Position numbers and translations under genes: made by a program. 64,000 nucleotides of DNA from positions 1-64,000 of the forward strand of contig NZ_NJAJ01000020.1 in the NCBI RefSeq assembly GCF_002632825.1, given 5' to 3'. The stretch comes from Xenorhabdus stockiae. GTDB lineage: Bacteria > Pseudomonadota > Gammaproteobacteria > Enterobacterales > Enterobacteriaceae. The notes under the pieces were generated by a model. The model searched no databases. It had not been told where the DNA came from and saw only the letters and a list, made by a program, of their open reading frames with translations. Below are positions 29,501 to 33,650 of this stretch, in pieces (position 1 is the first letter of the stretch; each line of letters begins with the position of its first letter).

Positions 29501-29563
29501 TCAATTGATTCTAAAGGAAAAATAAATAAGACTGGAAACGGTCATTTAAATATTCTGGATTAA
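17516..29563 (+). CDS. cdiA: CdiA, giant contact-dependent inhibition toxin (filamentous hemagglutinin family)
   Basis: 4,015 residues. Order: extended signal peptide (about 1-70, MNKLCYRVIFSKTRQMLMVVSELA); TPS secretion domain (about 75-310, with NPAGITCRGCGF); FHA-1 repeats, including three tandem 306-residue units; a non-repetitive centre at about 2190-2655 where receptor-binding and YP domains are expected; FHA-2 repeats; the pretoxin domain ending IENNYLS (about 3725-3732), a variant of the VENN border; then the CT. The last 115-120 residues, from YPKLKEDLVQRNLSHIAS, are more AT-rich and have no Cys; the toxin activity is not recognised. CdiC-dependent lipidation is expected from gene order. 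The Imm8-like gene follows 14 bp downstream. Confidence 0.93.
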   Translation: MNKLCYRVIFSKTRQMLMVVSELANSHTAGKVREENPAQTSPSSRRVSLLPLILSVSLALGLVSQPGYANIVADPHAPGKEQPTVISSANGVPQVNIQTPNPDGVSRNQYRQFDVEQKGAILNNSAVNTKTDLAGHITGNPWLAQGEAKIILNEVNSRDPSQLNGFVEVAGKRADVIIANPAGITCRGCGFINAQQTTLAAGQTVLENGRLKGFEVNNGRITVDGKGLNDTQSDHTRLIARAVDMNAKLHAQHLTVTTGKNRVDAQGNVVQTRGSPAQEKPEFSLDVSAIGGMYANKIKLVGTEQGVGVRNAGHLGAQAGELVLDSNGKLTNTGSITAATAVTLRNQGNFVNQGKVQAHDLAIHSDGHLTNSGVMGAEKSISLTNQGRLANQGEINAGQDMTVQARDQLDNQGKILSGRHLAIQSTAFDSGEKSVLMAGVHKDGRLAQPGKLTIDSHGRLTNKGVMAASEDATFTTQGDWLNQGQVQAKSLTVRSDGHLTNHGVIHAKKAVSLTNQGQLANQGDITAGEGMTLTARDSLTNQGKLRAGHRLTIQSAGVDNQKSGVLRAGVNKASQLTMDSRGRVTNQGRITASEDIDLKSQTEADNQGEITADRDMTLRTPGQVTNAGKMLAGRHLAVHGSTFDNQVAGALAAGVDTAGKLTQPGTLNIQTEGAINNQGLVTAAEGITLQNHNTLHNQGEMTAGRDLSVKIRDQFSNQGKMRADRHLTVHSATLDNGKKGVLAAGMDKNGPQTQSGQLTLNSLGPLINKGVIAASGAATFTTQGDWLNQGQVQATALTVSSDGHLTNHGVINAKKAVSLTNQGRLANQGDITAGEDMALTARDQLTNQGKLRAGHRLTIQSAGVDNQQHGVLRAGVNKASQLTMDSRGRVTNQGLITASEDIDLQSQTEADNQGEITADRDMTLRTPGQVVNAGKMLAGRHLAVHGSTFDNQVAGALAAGVDKTGTLTQSGTLNIQTEGAINNDGILTASEEVDLLNNNSLHNQGDIRAGQNLAVTIRDQLGNQGKMQAGRHLTVHSTALDNGEKGILAAGLDNDDKLTQPGNLALNSRGKLTNQGIMAASEEATFTTQGDWLNQGLVQATSLTIRSDGNLSNPGKIAVSKDATFQNQGSLTNQGNIAAGRDITITTREQVNNQGHMLAGRHLTSQSITFMSQTGSTLAAGVDDEGKLTRPGHLTISAHDAASLHGQHLAHNDLAITAHDIDMSGSQAGAKHLQLTSAKRLNLQAATLSAQHNLTLTAPELIDNQRGELSADTLVLNSRQLKNTRGKITQTGDASLVLDHQDGIDNTDGVITANGQDLVLKSQTIASEKGTLHHAGAGELSIETPQFQGRASRLLSGGKLTLTGGDYALAQSQTSARHITADIQSLDHRLGEMTQHGNALLSLNVKQGLDNASGRIAANGSVALRADSLNNSTLTDNQLSRQKQGSPGSGLENQALTYQPGYIIAAEDGQLDVTVANHLNNQTGQLLASHDIHLSGQSIDNQQGHITSSAGGIQLTTSQLDNQSGRIVGQHILRLKTQGINNEKGQIQGGTVDIETAQQRLNNQSGRVVAEHDLVLSTGEVLNRHGLIQSGQHLRLNTHGHTLDNRDSGQASGLISRRGEMLLTTGDIHNQSGYIGSHDRLSVTGNYVTNQDGQILGGKATSLTATALNNEQGLLQSGGTLALNTQSLINRQSGSQHGITSKQAMTLETDTLDNLQGVIVSADSLNIKAGQVNNSQGQLAAKKALDLHSLALNNSSGRIQADEALSVDTGGKGLNNTDGVLDSQQTLTVRSGDLTNHGGMLHGKSAVRLGATQLDNRHGGKVLSEQTLDIDAQTLRNTQGHLLALRHLNATATEQIDNTDGLIRSGGDIRLNAARIENANTRRADKGIDGQHVTLTGRGLNNRQGQLTALRNATLTLTHSLDNTRGQLQAHQHLSARGDRLALTNTGGDIRAGQTLSISGVSATGDGKLHSLGDITLNVQNGFIHTGETIANGRLQLDTQGDVVNHSLISADTLHGRAAKLTNHAPGEILANHHQWLVKGNLYNAGLMDGTKTILKADTLTNQASGRIYGDQVAIEAKTLNNLPAAGIVDALEKWRNQKNTGKKPATRYENLVANSQSAVIAARQRLDIGVETLNNQTHSLIYSDGELAVGGGLDNQQRPTGQGRLLNNLSASIESAGNMRLAMNTINNVNDHQETELALVSQTPEVIYQMRGNRYNPKDYPMYIGREEVALLCFNGEHCSTDNDVFQTLSYTRTVQESRVTATDPAKILAGKNLTLETAKIPNGQPRLKNHHSQIVAGGALTVTGGEVENTQTPGQRHITDQGQVESFWRIRKKGRDKQGWEAQPYQRSQVQDIQLKTSTLDANQGQIAMNGQSPGHYQGRTTQMAPADQRQIEAFFVSGEAKTPEIVQRPGQQLDVVSQQPASAGEKPWRVRTETPDYRLPNNSLFKLNLSSDGQSSTLTRTAPTDDTQPVLALDLSSLTPLTRTPSSGSQQPELPLAPPSSRHSLTPPPVPEAQVLIETDPRFTQYKRWLGTDYMQNSLRWDHNNMHKRLGDGFYEQRLIRDQIINLTGQRYLSGYQNDEEQFKALMNAGIRAQKAFNLTPGVALSASQMARLTENMVWLVKTSVRLPDGSQQMVLAPQVYVRTQGSQLDGSGALMSGQQVNMQLSGNWLNQGNVTGQQLHVLADTIRHQGGSLQGDKVSLQARTDVIQRGGVVTANDLRIQANRNIDIASTTHSGEQRAGSSRYGDTYVNHQAGIYVEGADGKLRLQAGQDVKLTAAQLTAQHKNSQIQMNADRNIELGAVKTTQDEQVIFSGNNRITRHASQDVGTVIHGAGQVELRAGRDMSLKAGEVTAGDRLHANAGRDIRLLAGEQQQRHDEYLKVKGSNSWLASGTTTTQHQFDRQQALSSQLSGESVTMQAGQDVLIGGSHVIGTQDVDIRADRHLTVTTAQEHNRELSRQEEKKSGLMGTGGIGFMIGSQSMKQSSAREDLLHKGSTVGSSDGNVVLSAKNQATIQGSDIVAGKNLFVQGQDVAMTAVQNRHTAVSQTEQQQSGLTVSLGGTVGSALNTAVQTAQEARDSKNNQDRRLQALKNTQATLSGAQALQAWQLSEAQSAKAEAINQAGGKAEKPTDVVGVQLSLGSQSSKSETRRAQTVAQGSTLNAGQDIRITATGETEKPRASGDIQVQGSTLNAGQDITLTANRDIALTSAENTQTLRGQNSSKGGNIGLGLTAGQGGTGLKFSAGVNTGKGHETGDTLTHTETQFTAGNQVALNAGQDALLKGAQVSGNKVTANVGRNLHLASEQDRDNYHSKQQNVSAGASFTYGSMTGSASANASREKMDSHYQSVKEQTGIFAGQGGFDIQVGNHTQLDGAVMASTAGKDKNRLETGTLGFGDIQNKAAFKTEQQSTGMSTGGAVGNQLVSNMASNMLSGTGNQGSKTSTTQAAVSEGTLIVRDSGKQHQDVNSLRRDPENAANSLAPIFDKEKEQQRLAQAQAIANIGTQVLDIYNTQEAIAATQKATADLKNPQNQQHWKAQARKQLEQENVPVTAEALADRTYQLAYNEALQKQGADIGGNRRQAVSAVVSVLQGLAGGDIKAAMAGGAAPYLANAVKAATYGNTGYEKLTPEQKATNLLAHAILGGVIAEMKSGSAIAGATGAVGGELAASAIAHALYPGKKFNELTPDEKEKISNLSTLAGGIAAGLATNSTAGGIDGAQTAKNAIENNYLSVNELDNFAHKARTCEGNSCKQVIKDMVETNVRNQQEMMDFCNSNPTQCAQKYGYLVDQWPVFERTLKNMDRDGTLPVEFRNYLSAVNTLGQAATGKVGELGWTKRFEAMGMSQETAAAMAMTLPIVIEGAKGPKSSPKSSQNNAGKGAQPESAGKNTSGAENAATYPKLKEDLVQRNLSHIASQDPRLAAVVKGDNGKLNYGIGAGTRAEADRLGKIWVGDGAKKTTGNGWVSADGTRGYRPPSEKPNSAHATTGVQANFETYSIDSKGKINKTGNGHLNILD
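18890..20900 (+). repeat. Three tandem 918-bp repeat units inside cdiA
   Basis: The phrase around GCAGGGAGACTGGCTCAATC recurs with starts near 18941, 19859 and 20777, exactly 918 bp apart (306 codons). Units 1 and 2 are nearly identical over several hundred bases, for example CTGACCATGGACAGCCGAGG at 19241 and 20159. The third is more diverged. The period is in frame and sets the length of the FHA-1 filament. Confidence 0.85.
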
Positions 29564-29577
29564 AAGAGGATGCATTA

Positions 29578-29925
29578 GTGAAAGCAGTACTAAAAGGCAT
29601 AGATTGTATGCATAAAGATCCCGTCATGTACTCCGGTGAAGATGACGGAACTATTAATATAACCTTATCCCTATTAATCGGGCCAGAGTTGGAAAGTGGG
29701 AGTGAATATTTTGATCTTTTTATCTGTACACCTGAATGGCTGTGTAATCATCATTGGCAACCGGAATTGATACGTCATACGCTTCTGGTACGTGAGTATA
29801 ATTTGGATGAAATTAAAAAGATCATCACGGATTATATTGAACAGTGTGAAGGTAATGACTGGATGGAGATAGCCCAAAAGCTTTCCCGTGTCTTTGCCTG
29901 GGAATATGAGGATTATCAACCTTAA
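29578..29925 (+). CDS. cdiI: CdiI, Imm8-family immunity protein
   Basis: 115 residues. The pattern fits the Imm8 family: MKAVLKGIDC at the start, LIGPELESGSEYFDLFICTP, a helix LDEIKKIITDYIEQ, and the closing RVFAWEYEDYQP, the Trp-Glu-x-Glu-Asp-Tyr hallmark. It starts with GTG at 29578, with AGAGGA about 8 nt upstream. It sits 14 bp behind cdiA, the standard immunity position, and shares the AT-rich composition of the CdiA tail, so toxin tip and immunity gene were probably acquired together. It should protect against the CdiA-CT encoded just upstream. Confidence 0.85.
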   Translation: MKAVLKGIDCMHKDPVMYSGEDDGTINITLSLLIGPELESGSEYFDLFICTPEWLCNHHWQPELIRHTLLVREYNLDEIKKIITDYIEQCEGNDWMEIAQKLSRVFAWEYEDYQP

Positions 29926-29941
29926 CCTGCTGTTATCCAAG

Positions 29942-29974
29942 GAGTCCAGCTAAAGAACTGGACTCTTCCTTTAG
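29942..29974 (+). terminator. Terminator after cdiI
   Basis: GAGTCCAG (29942-29949) pairs with CTGGACTC (29958-29965), 8-nt loop, followed by TTCCTTT. It ends the cdiBCAI operon. Confidence 0.65.
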
Positions 29975-30086
29975 CTGTCAGTCATTCTCAGCCAGTTGAA
30001 TGATTAACTGCCCGGCTTCGCTGGTAATAGTGATCGGCTTCCCTGTGGTAAAACCCAACGCAGCTAGCCATAGTTAGGTCATGACT

Positions 30087-30200
30087 CCAATAGTTAGATT
30101 AATATATGTTCTATGGCTTTCAAGAGATGACAAACTGCAAATGAATTAGTGAATTACGAACTAATGTTCCTCTTCAAAAAAATACGCATCTAACTATTGG
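30087..30200 (+). mobile_element. 114-bp MITE-like repeat, copy 1
   Basis: Bounded by terminal inverted repeats CCAATAGTTAGAT (30087-30099) and ATCTAACTATTGG (30188-30200), with no coding capacity. A second copy in opposite orientation lies at 31214-31327 with 107 of 114 bases identical, all seven differences being transitions. The palindrome GTCATGAC (30078-30085) lies one base outside copy 1 and recurs one base outside copy 2. Confidence 0.75.
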
Positions 30201-30225
30201 CAGCACGACCCGACCTGAGACCTAG

Positions 30226-30741
30226 CCTCATCATACCGATAATAACAGTGGTCAGGTGAATACGGGACCGAATCACACGGGTAACAATGATGGTCAAATT
30301 AATACTGGGGCCACTCATACAGGGAATAATGCAGGTAAACCCAATACTGGCGGTAATATATTAATAACGCCAGTACCTGAACAGCCTAGTATTGATGACT
30401 TAGCCTATCTGGCGGCGAAAGGTAAACAGCCTTATCAACCTAATCAGGGGGCTGTTGGAAATATGGGGGAGTTCTTTGGACAAGCAGGCTTTGGTAGCGA
30501 AACTAAGAAAAATTCGCAGAAAACCAACCAAATTTATCAAGGCCAAAGTGTGTATCAGGCCTCAGGTAAGGTTAGTGAATATATCAAAAAAGGCGATAAA
30601 TTTTATTTAGATGGTGACCATAAAAATTACTTGGAGGTTTTTGATAGCAGAGGAAAAGCCAAGGTGGTGTTAAATCTTGATGGTTCATATAACCAATCAA
30701 AAACAGAAGCTGCTCTAAAAGAAGGCCGGAGATTGAAATGA
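30226..30741 (+). pseudogene. Orphan CdiA-CT / polymorphic toxin C-terminal fragment
   Basis: The open frame begins directly after a stop (TAG at 30223-30225) with no start codon or ribosome binding site of its own; the first possible start is GTG at 30256. It encodes Asn/Thr/Gly-rich linker repeats (NTGPNHTGNNDG, NTGATHTGNNAG), then VPEQPSIDDLAYLA, and a C-terminal domain YQASGKVSEYIKKGDKFYLD, DGDHKNYLEVFDSRG and a basic RRLK end. The toxin tail, with Asp/His/Glu spaced near one another, hints at a colicin-like nuclease, but I cannot name it. It looks like a displaced CT cassette usable only by recombination into a full toxin gene. Confidence 0.65.
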
Positions 30742-31097
30742 CGCATGATGAATTTTTGGATGATATGAAGGAAAACTTCATCTCCCTATTTGACGAAAAA
30801 TCCACGGAACCTGTGGATTACGATAATTTATTTATCGATTATAAAGAATCACTTGAGCAGAATTTTGAAAGGTATTTGCAACTTTTTAAATCACAAGTGG
30901 TTATATTGTCACAAGCCAGAAAAAAAGGGGATGAGTTAGCGATGCAATCGGCATTGTTAATATTACGAACTCATGCAATGAGTTTAACGAGTTTCTTTGA
31001 TGCTATTGTAGAAGATGCTGAGTCATTACTTCGGACAGGCGAATGGTCAAAAATACCAGAAGGTTACAAACTGCCTGAGTGCTATAACAAAGAGTAA
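30738..31097 (+). CDS. Candidate immunity protein of the orphan toxin cassette
   Basis: 119 residues, acidic and largely helical (MTHDEFLDDMKENFISLF; YKESLEQNFERYLQLFKSQV), no membrane segment. Its ATG overlaps the toxin stop (ATGA, 30738-30741), as in coupled toxin/immunity pairs. The family is not recognised; the immunity role rests on position, size and the overlap. An acidic cytosolic protein would suit a basic nuclease partner. A strong terminator follows at once. Confidence 0.6.
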   Translation: MTHDEFLDDMKENFISLFDEKSTEPVDYDNLFIDYKESLEQNFERYLQLFKSQVVILSQARKKGDELAMQSALLILRTHAMSLTSFFDAIVEDAESLLRTGEWSKIPEGYKLPECYNKE

Positions 31098-31101
31098 GTA
31101 A

Positions 31102-31136
31102 AAGATCCCAGCCCAAGCGCTGGGATCTTACTTTTA
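31102..31136 (+). terminator. Terminator after the orphan immunity gene
   Basis: AAGATCCCAGC (31102-31112) pairs perfectly with GCTGGGATCTT (31119-31129), 6-nt loop, followed by ACTTTTAG. The bases beyond (TTTAGCCGTCAG) resemble those beyond the cdiI terminator (TTTAGCTGTCAG), suggesting a shared ancestry of the two cassette ends. Confidence 0.75.
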
Positions 31137-31213
31137 GCCGTCAGTTTTTTTCAACCAGCCGTCCAGACAAGCTGGTCAGCGTTCTCCCGTTGCCGAAAAA
31201 GGGGGGCGTGCTT

Positions 31214-31327
31214 CCAATGGTTAGATGCGTATTTTTTTGAAGAGGAACATTAGTTCGTAATTCACTAATTCATTTGCAGTTTGCTATCTTTTGAAAGCCA
31301 TAGAGCATATGTCAATCTAACTATTGG
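31214..31327 (-). mobile_element. 114-bp MITE-like repeat, copy 2 (inverted)
   Basis: Same element as 30087-30200 on the opposite strand, with ends CCAATGGTTAGAT and ATCTAACTATTGG. It is followed by A and then GTCATGAC (31329-31336). Together the two copies enclose the orphan toxin/immunity cassette (about 1.0 kb). Confidence 0.75.
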
Positions 31328-31454
31328 AGTCATGACCCTCTCCCTGACGCCCCAAAAACTCCGTCGTGCTCCTGACATTATTTTTTGTCCCGGGAAATGA
31401 ATTACCCATTGACCGGATGATTTCTGTTGATTAGCGTAGCCAGACTTATCCATG

Positions 31455-31595
31455 ATCCGGTCGCTTGTGAGGATCACCTTCGGGCAGCGACAGCAACACT
31501 CCCGTAGCCTGCAAGGGAGTACACCACGGTGTGGTACATCTGCGCCCCTTTGGAAGCAGATATCGTCAGTCTGATGGCGATGAAGGTCTCTTAAT
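31455..31595 (+). ncRNA. Three-copy structured element, copy C
   Basis: Hairpin 1 ACTCCC (31498-31503) / GGGAGT (31515-31520) and hairpin 2 ATCTGC (31538-31543) / GCAGAT (31556-31561) are both intact. The short frame from GTG 31529 reads VWYICAPLEADIV and ends KVS at 31594, so start and stop context match copy A although one base was gained upstream. Unlike copies A and B it precedes the antirestriction operon rather than a recombinase. Confidence 0.5.
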
Positions 31596-31623
31596 CTCAT
31601 CCATGATGGCCAACCGGCCAGTC

Positions 31624-31674
31624 ACCCAACGGGGAACACATTTCCCATTGGGTCAGGTGTTCTCCGTTGTTTTT
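31624..31674 (+). promoter_or_regulatory. Interleaved-helix RNA element 1, before antirestriction gene 1
   Basis: Helix 1 ACCCAA (31624-31629) with TTGGGT (31648-31653) is interleaved with helix 2 CGGGGAACAC (31630-31639) with GTGTTCTCCG (31657-31666), followed by a T-rich run to 31674. It ends 14 bp before ATG 31689. Order 1a-2a-1b-2b permits an H-type pseudoknot or two mutually exclusive hairpins, the second resembling a terminator. Confidence 0.6.
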
Positions 31675-31688
31675 ATCAGGAGAATACC

Positions 31689-32135
31689 ATGCAACAAAAT
31701 ACACCCCCGGCCACGGTGCACACTGTGTTCCCGGCTGAACTCTCCCCTTTTGCTGAAATTTTTCCGCACACCGGTTCACTGGAACTGATGTTGCTGGAGC
31801 ACACGTTCATTAAAGCGGCTGCCGGGCTGTGTGACGATGACCGGTGTGACCGATGGCAGTACCGGAAGGTGTCAGACCGTATCGCCTATATTGTGCCGGT
31901 ACTGTTGGATACGTCGGTGGTCAACGTGAGTACGACGGACTTTAAAGGTGAAGTCTCCGCCGATGCCTTTGGGCTGATGGTGACCCTGAGTGTATTGGGT
32001 TACCTGACTGACCTGATGAAGCTGGACGGATATGCTGAGCGGTTTTGCGCCCTGCGTGAATATGCGCGGCAACATCCTCAGGCTCAGTGTATCCGAGCGG
32101 CCCTGGGTTTAAAGGGAGAACGTGATGCCGGATAA
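31689..32135 (+). CDS. ArdB/KlcA-like antirestriction protein, paralog 1
   Basis: 148 residues. ArdB/KlcA proteins protect incoming mobile DNA from type I restriction. Recognised from WQYRKVSDRIAYIVPVL (family: W-x-F-Y-x-L-S-x-G-x-F-Y), FKGEVSADAFGLMVTLSVL (family: F-S-G-x-x-S-A-D-A-x-G) and the end FCALREYARQHPQAQCIRAA. It is divergent: the usual N-terminal PRYFG motif is replaced. AGGAG precedes the start. The gene overlaps paralog 2 by 11 bp and opens the operon leading toward the relaxase and integrase genes, typical of island leading regions. Confidence 0.72.
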   Translation: MQQNTPPATVHTVFPAELSPFAEIFPHTGSLELMLLEHTFIKAAAGLCDDDRCDRWQYRKVSDRIAYIVPVLLDTSVVNVSTTDFKGEVSADAFGLMVTLSVLGYLTDLMKLDGYAERFCALREYARQHPQAQCIRAALGLKGERDAG

Positions 32136-32586
32136 TGAACTGATGCTGCTGGACAGCCTGGCCCTGTCGGTCGTGTTTCCCGACAAAACGCCACTGGAAC
32201 GGTTGTTTCTGGGATTCCTGCTGGCGAATACCGCCTCACAGTTGTGCGGTGAATATCGTCCTGAGCAGTGGCGCAGCCGGAACGTGTCTGATTCCCTGAC
32301 GTATATGATCCCCACCGCGGCAAAAACCTATTCGGTTTATCTGCCGGAAACGACACTGACGGCCACGTTATCTGCGGATGCGTTTGGTCTGGCTGTCACC
32401 GCGATTGTGTTTGCCCGTATTGCTGAGTTGGATGAACCGAATGCCGATGCGTTCCGGTTCTGCGAACTACGCGAATACGCGCTGCACCACCCGGAAACCG
32501 GGCTGCTACGGGCGGTACTGGCGATGCAGCCCAAAGAGGACATCATCAGTTCGTCACTTATCCATAACAATAATAATCACCACTGA
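32125..32586 (+). CDS. ArdB/KlcA-like antirestriction protein, paralog 2
   Basis: 153 residues. It keeps the same blocks as paralog 1: WRSRNVSDSLTYMIPTA, LSADAFGLAVTAIVF and RFCELREYALHHPETGLLRAV. ATG 32125 is preferred over GTG 32122 because GGGAG lies 7 nt upstream. Identity to paralog 1 is about one third by eye, so it is an old duplication or two separate acquisitions; their specificities probably differ. It ends with a short His/Asn-rich tail (NNNNHH). Confidence 0.72.
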   Translation: MPDNELMLLDSLALSVVFPDKTPLERLFLGFLLANTASQLCGEYRPEQWRSRNVSDSLTYMIPTAAKTYSVYLPETTLTATLSADAFGLAVTAIVFARIAELDEPNADAFRFCELREYALHHPETGLLRAVLAMQPKEDIISSSLIHNNNNHH

Positions 32587-32632
32587 CGTTATCAACCTAT
32601 GAGATTGTTAACCCTTTTCTTTAGCGCCTGAC

Positions 32633-32680
32633 CGGGGAGCCGACAACACCTTCCCGTATTGGGTGGGTGTTGTCTTTTAT
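32633..32680 (+). promoter_or_regulatory. Interleaved-helix RNA element 2, before the 180-residue unknown gene
   Basis: Helix 1 CGGGGA (32633-32638) / TTCCCG (32651-32656) and helix 2 GACAACACC (32642-32650) / GGTGTTGTC (32666-32674), then TTTTATT. Both helices differ in sequence from element 1 while base pairing is preserved. ATG follows at 32708. Confidence 0.58.
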
Positions 32681-32707
32681 TGACGTCAAATCAAGGAGAG
32701 CCACACC

Positions 32708-33250
32708 ATGAACCCGATTTTTTTACCTGCGCCGGAGAGCACGACACCGGCGTCGCAGGAAGCTATTTTTACCGTCCAGGTCACTGGCCTGATACAGCAT
32801 CCCCAACGGCCCCAATCGCTGCGGGAGGAAACGCTGACCGTGTGTGAGACCGACTCGGTCACCGAAGCGGTACAGCGGCTGAAAGTGATCCATCTTTTGG
32901 GTGACTGGCCGGTACCGGAAATGCCCTCAGCTCAGTGCCGGCGGGCTTTTTTTCCACTCACGGTGATGATTTATGATGCCAAAGATAACAAGGTGCTCGG
33001 TGGCCGCTTTTATGACGAGATTGTCTGGGCACAGCCGGTCACCGTGACATCAGAACGTTTATCACTGGTGCAGAAACAACAGCGATTGTGTCAGTCAGCC
33101 ACCTTTGAGCTGAGCTGGCAGAATGCCGGGGCGGCGCGTGTCTTGTGGCAGGAGGCGAATTTGCTGTCGCTGCATGTGGTGTCGCCCGATTATCAGCACC
33201 ATCATGAAGTCCGGGACATTCTCCGGCACAGTACCACAGTCAGTATCTGA
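32708..33250 (+). CDS. Unknown protein between antirestriction and CbtA-like genes
   Basis: 180 residues, soluble, no signal peptide. AAGGAG 8-9 nt before ATG. Visible features: a Pro-rich start (NPIFLPAPESTTP), beta-rich centre (FFPLTVMIYDAKDNKVLGG, GRFYDEIVWAQPVTV), and a tail with HHH. I do not recognise a family. In CP4-type islands the gene in front of cbtA is usually the antitoxin cbeA, but this protein does not resemble CbeA. It may replace it or be unrelated. Confidence 0.7.
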   Translation: MNPIFLPAPESTTPASQEAIFTVQVTGLIQHPQRPQSLREETLTVCETDSVTEAVQRLKVIHLLGDWPVPEMPSAQCRRAFFPLTVMIYDAKDNKVLGGRFYDEIVWAQPVTVTSERLSLVQKQQRLCQSATFELSWQNAGAARVLWQEANLLSLHVVSPDYQHHHEVRDILRHSTTVSI

Positions 33251-33265
33251 ACGTGAGGTATCACT

Positions 33266-33559
33266 CTGGAGCCTTTACGTTTAACCGTCTGGCAGATGAT
33301 TGCCGCCGCGTTGCTGAAACGTCATTTTGGTCTGAGCCTGAATGACACGGCATTGTGTGAAACCGAAACGGTAACCGAACTTATCGCCAGTGGCATCCGG
33401 CCGTCTGATGCGATCAATGAACGGGTGGATAAATACGATTTAACCCGACTGGACGCCTCGGCAATGACGCCCGATACACCGTATCCGGGGGGGCATGATG
33501 AACTGACGGTCATTTTCGACAGTCAGGTTGCCGGTATCTTCAGACGGGATTTCAACTGA
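33266..33559 (+). CDS. CbtA/YkfI/YpjF-family type IV toxin, probable CTG start
   Basis: 97 residues. CbtA-type toxins block MreB and FtsZ assembly. The match covers LTVWQMIAAALLKRHFGLSL, LNDTALCETETVTELIASGI and the block DAINERVDKYDLTRLD, followed by a short C-terminal part ending FRRDFN; family members are about 110-125 residues. The family start lies upstream of the first ATG (33296), and in-frame CTG at 33266 has GAGG 7 nt before it while no ATG/GTG/TTG exists between the upstream stop and 33296. So translation likely starts at CTG, or protein synthesis is reduced. No CbeA antitoxin gene is next to it. Confidence 0.75.
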   Translation: MEPLRLTVWQMIAAALLKRHFGLSLNDTALCETETVTELIASGIRPSDAINERVDKYDLTRLDASAMTPDTPYPGGHDELTVIFDSQVAGIFRRDFN

Positions 33560-33575
33560 CACTTTTCTTCAATCA

Positions 33576-33624
33576 CCCATCGGGGAAACTGACTCCCGTG
33601 GGGGAACAGTTTCTCCGGTTTTTA
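33576..33624 (+). promoter_or_regulatory. Interleaved-helix RNA element 3, before the DUF1281 gene
   Basis: Helix 1 CCCAT (33576-33580) / GTGGG (33598-33602) includes a G-U pair; helix 2 CGGGGAAACTG (33581-33591) pairs with CAGTTTCTCCG (33607-33617); then GTTTTTAAA. ATG follows at 33651. Confidence 0.55.
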
Positions 33625-33650
33625 AACTTAAAAATCAAAGGAACTTAACC

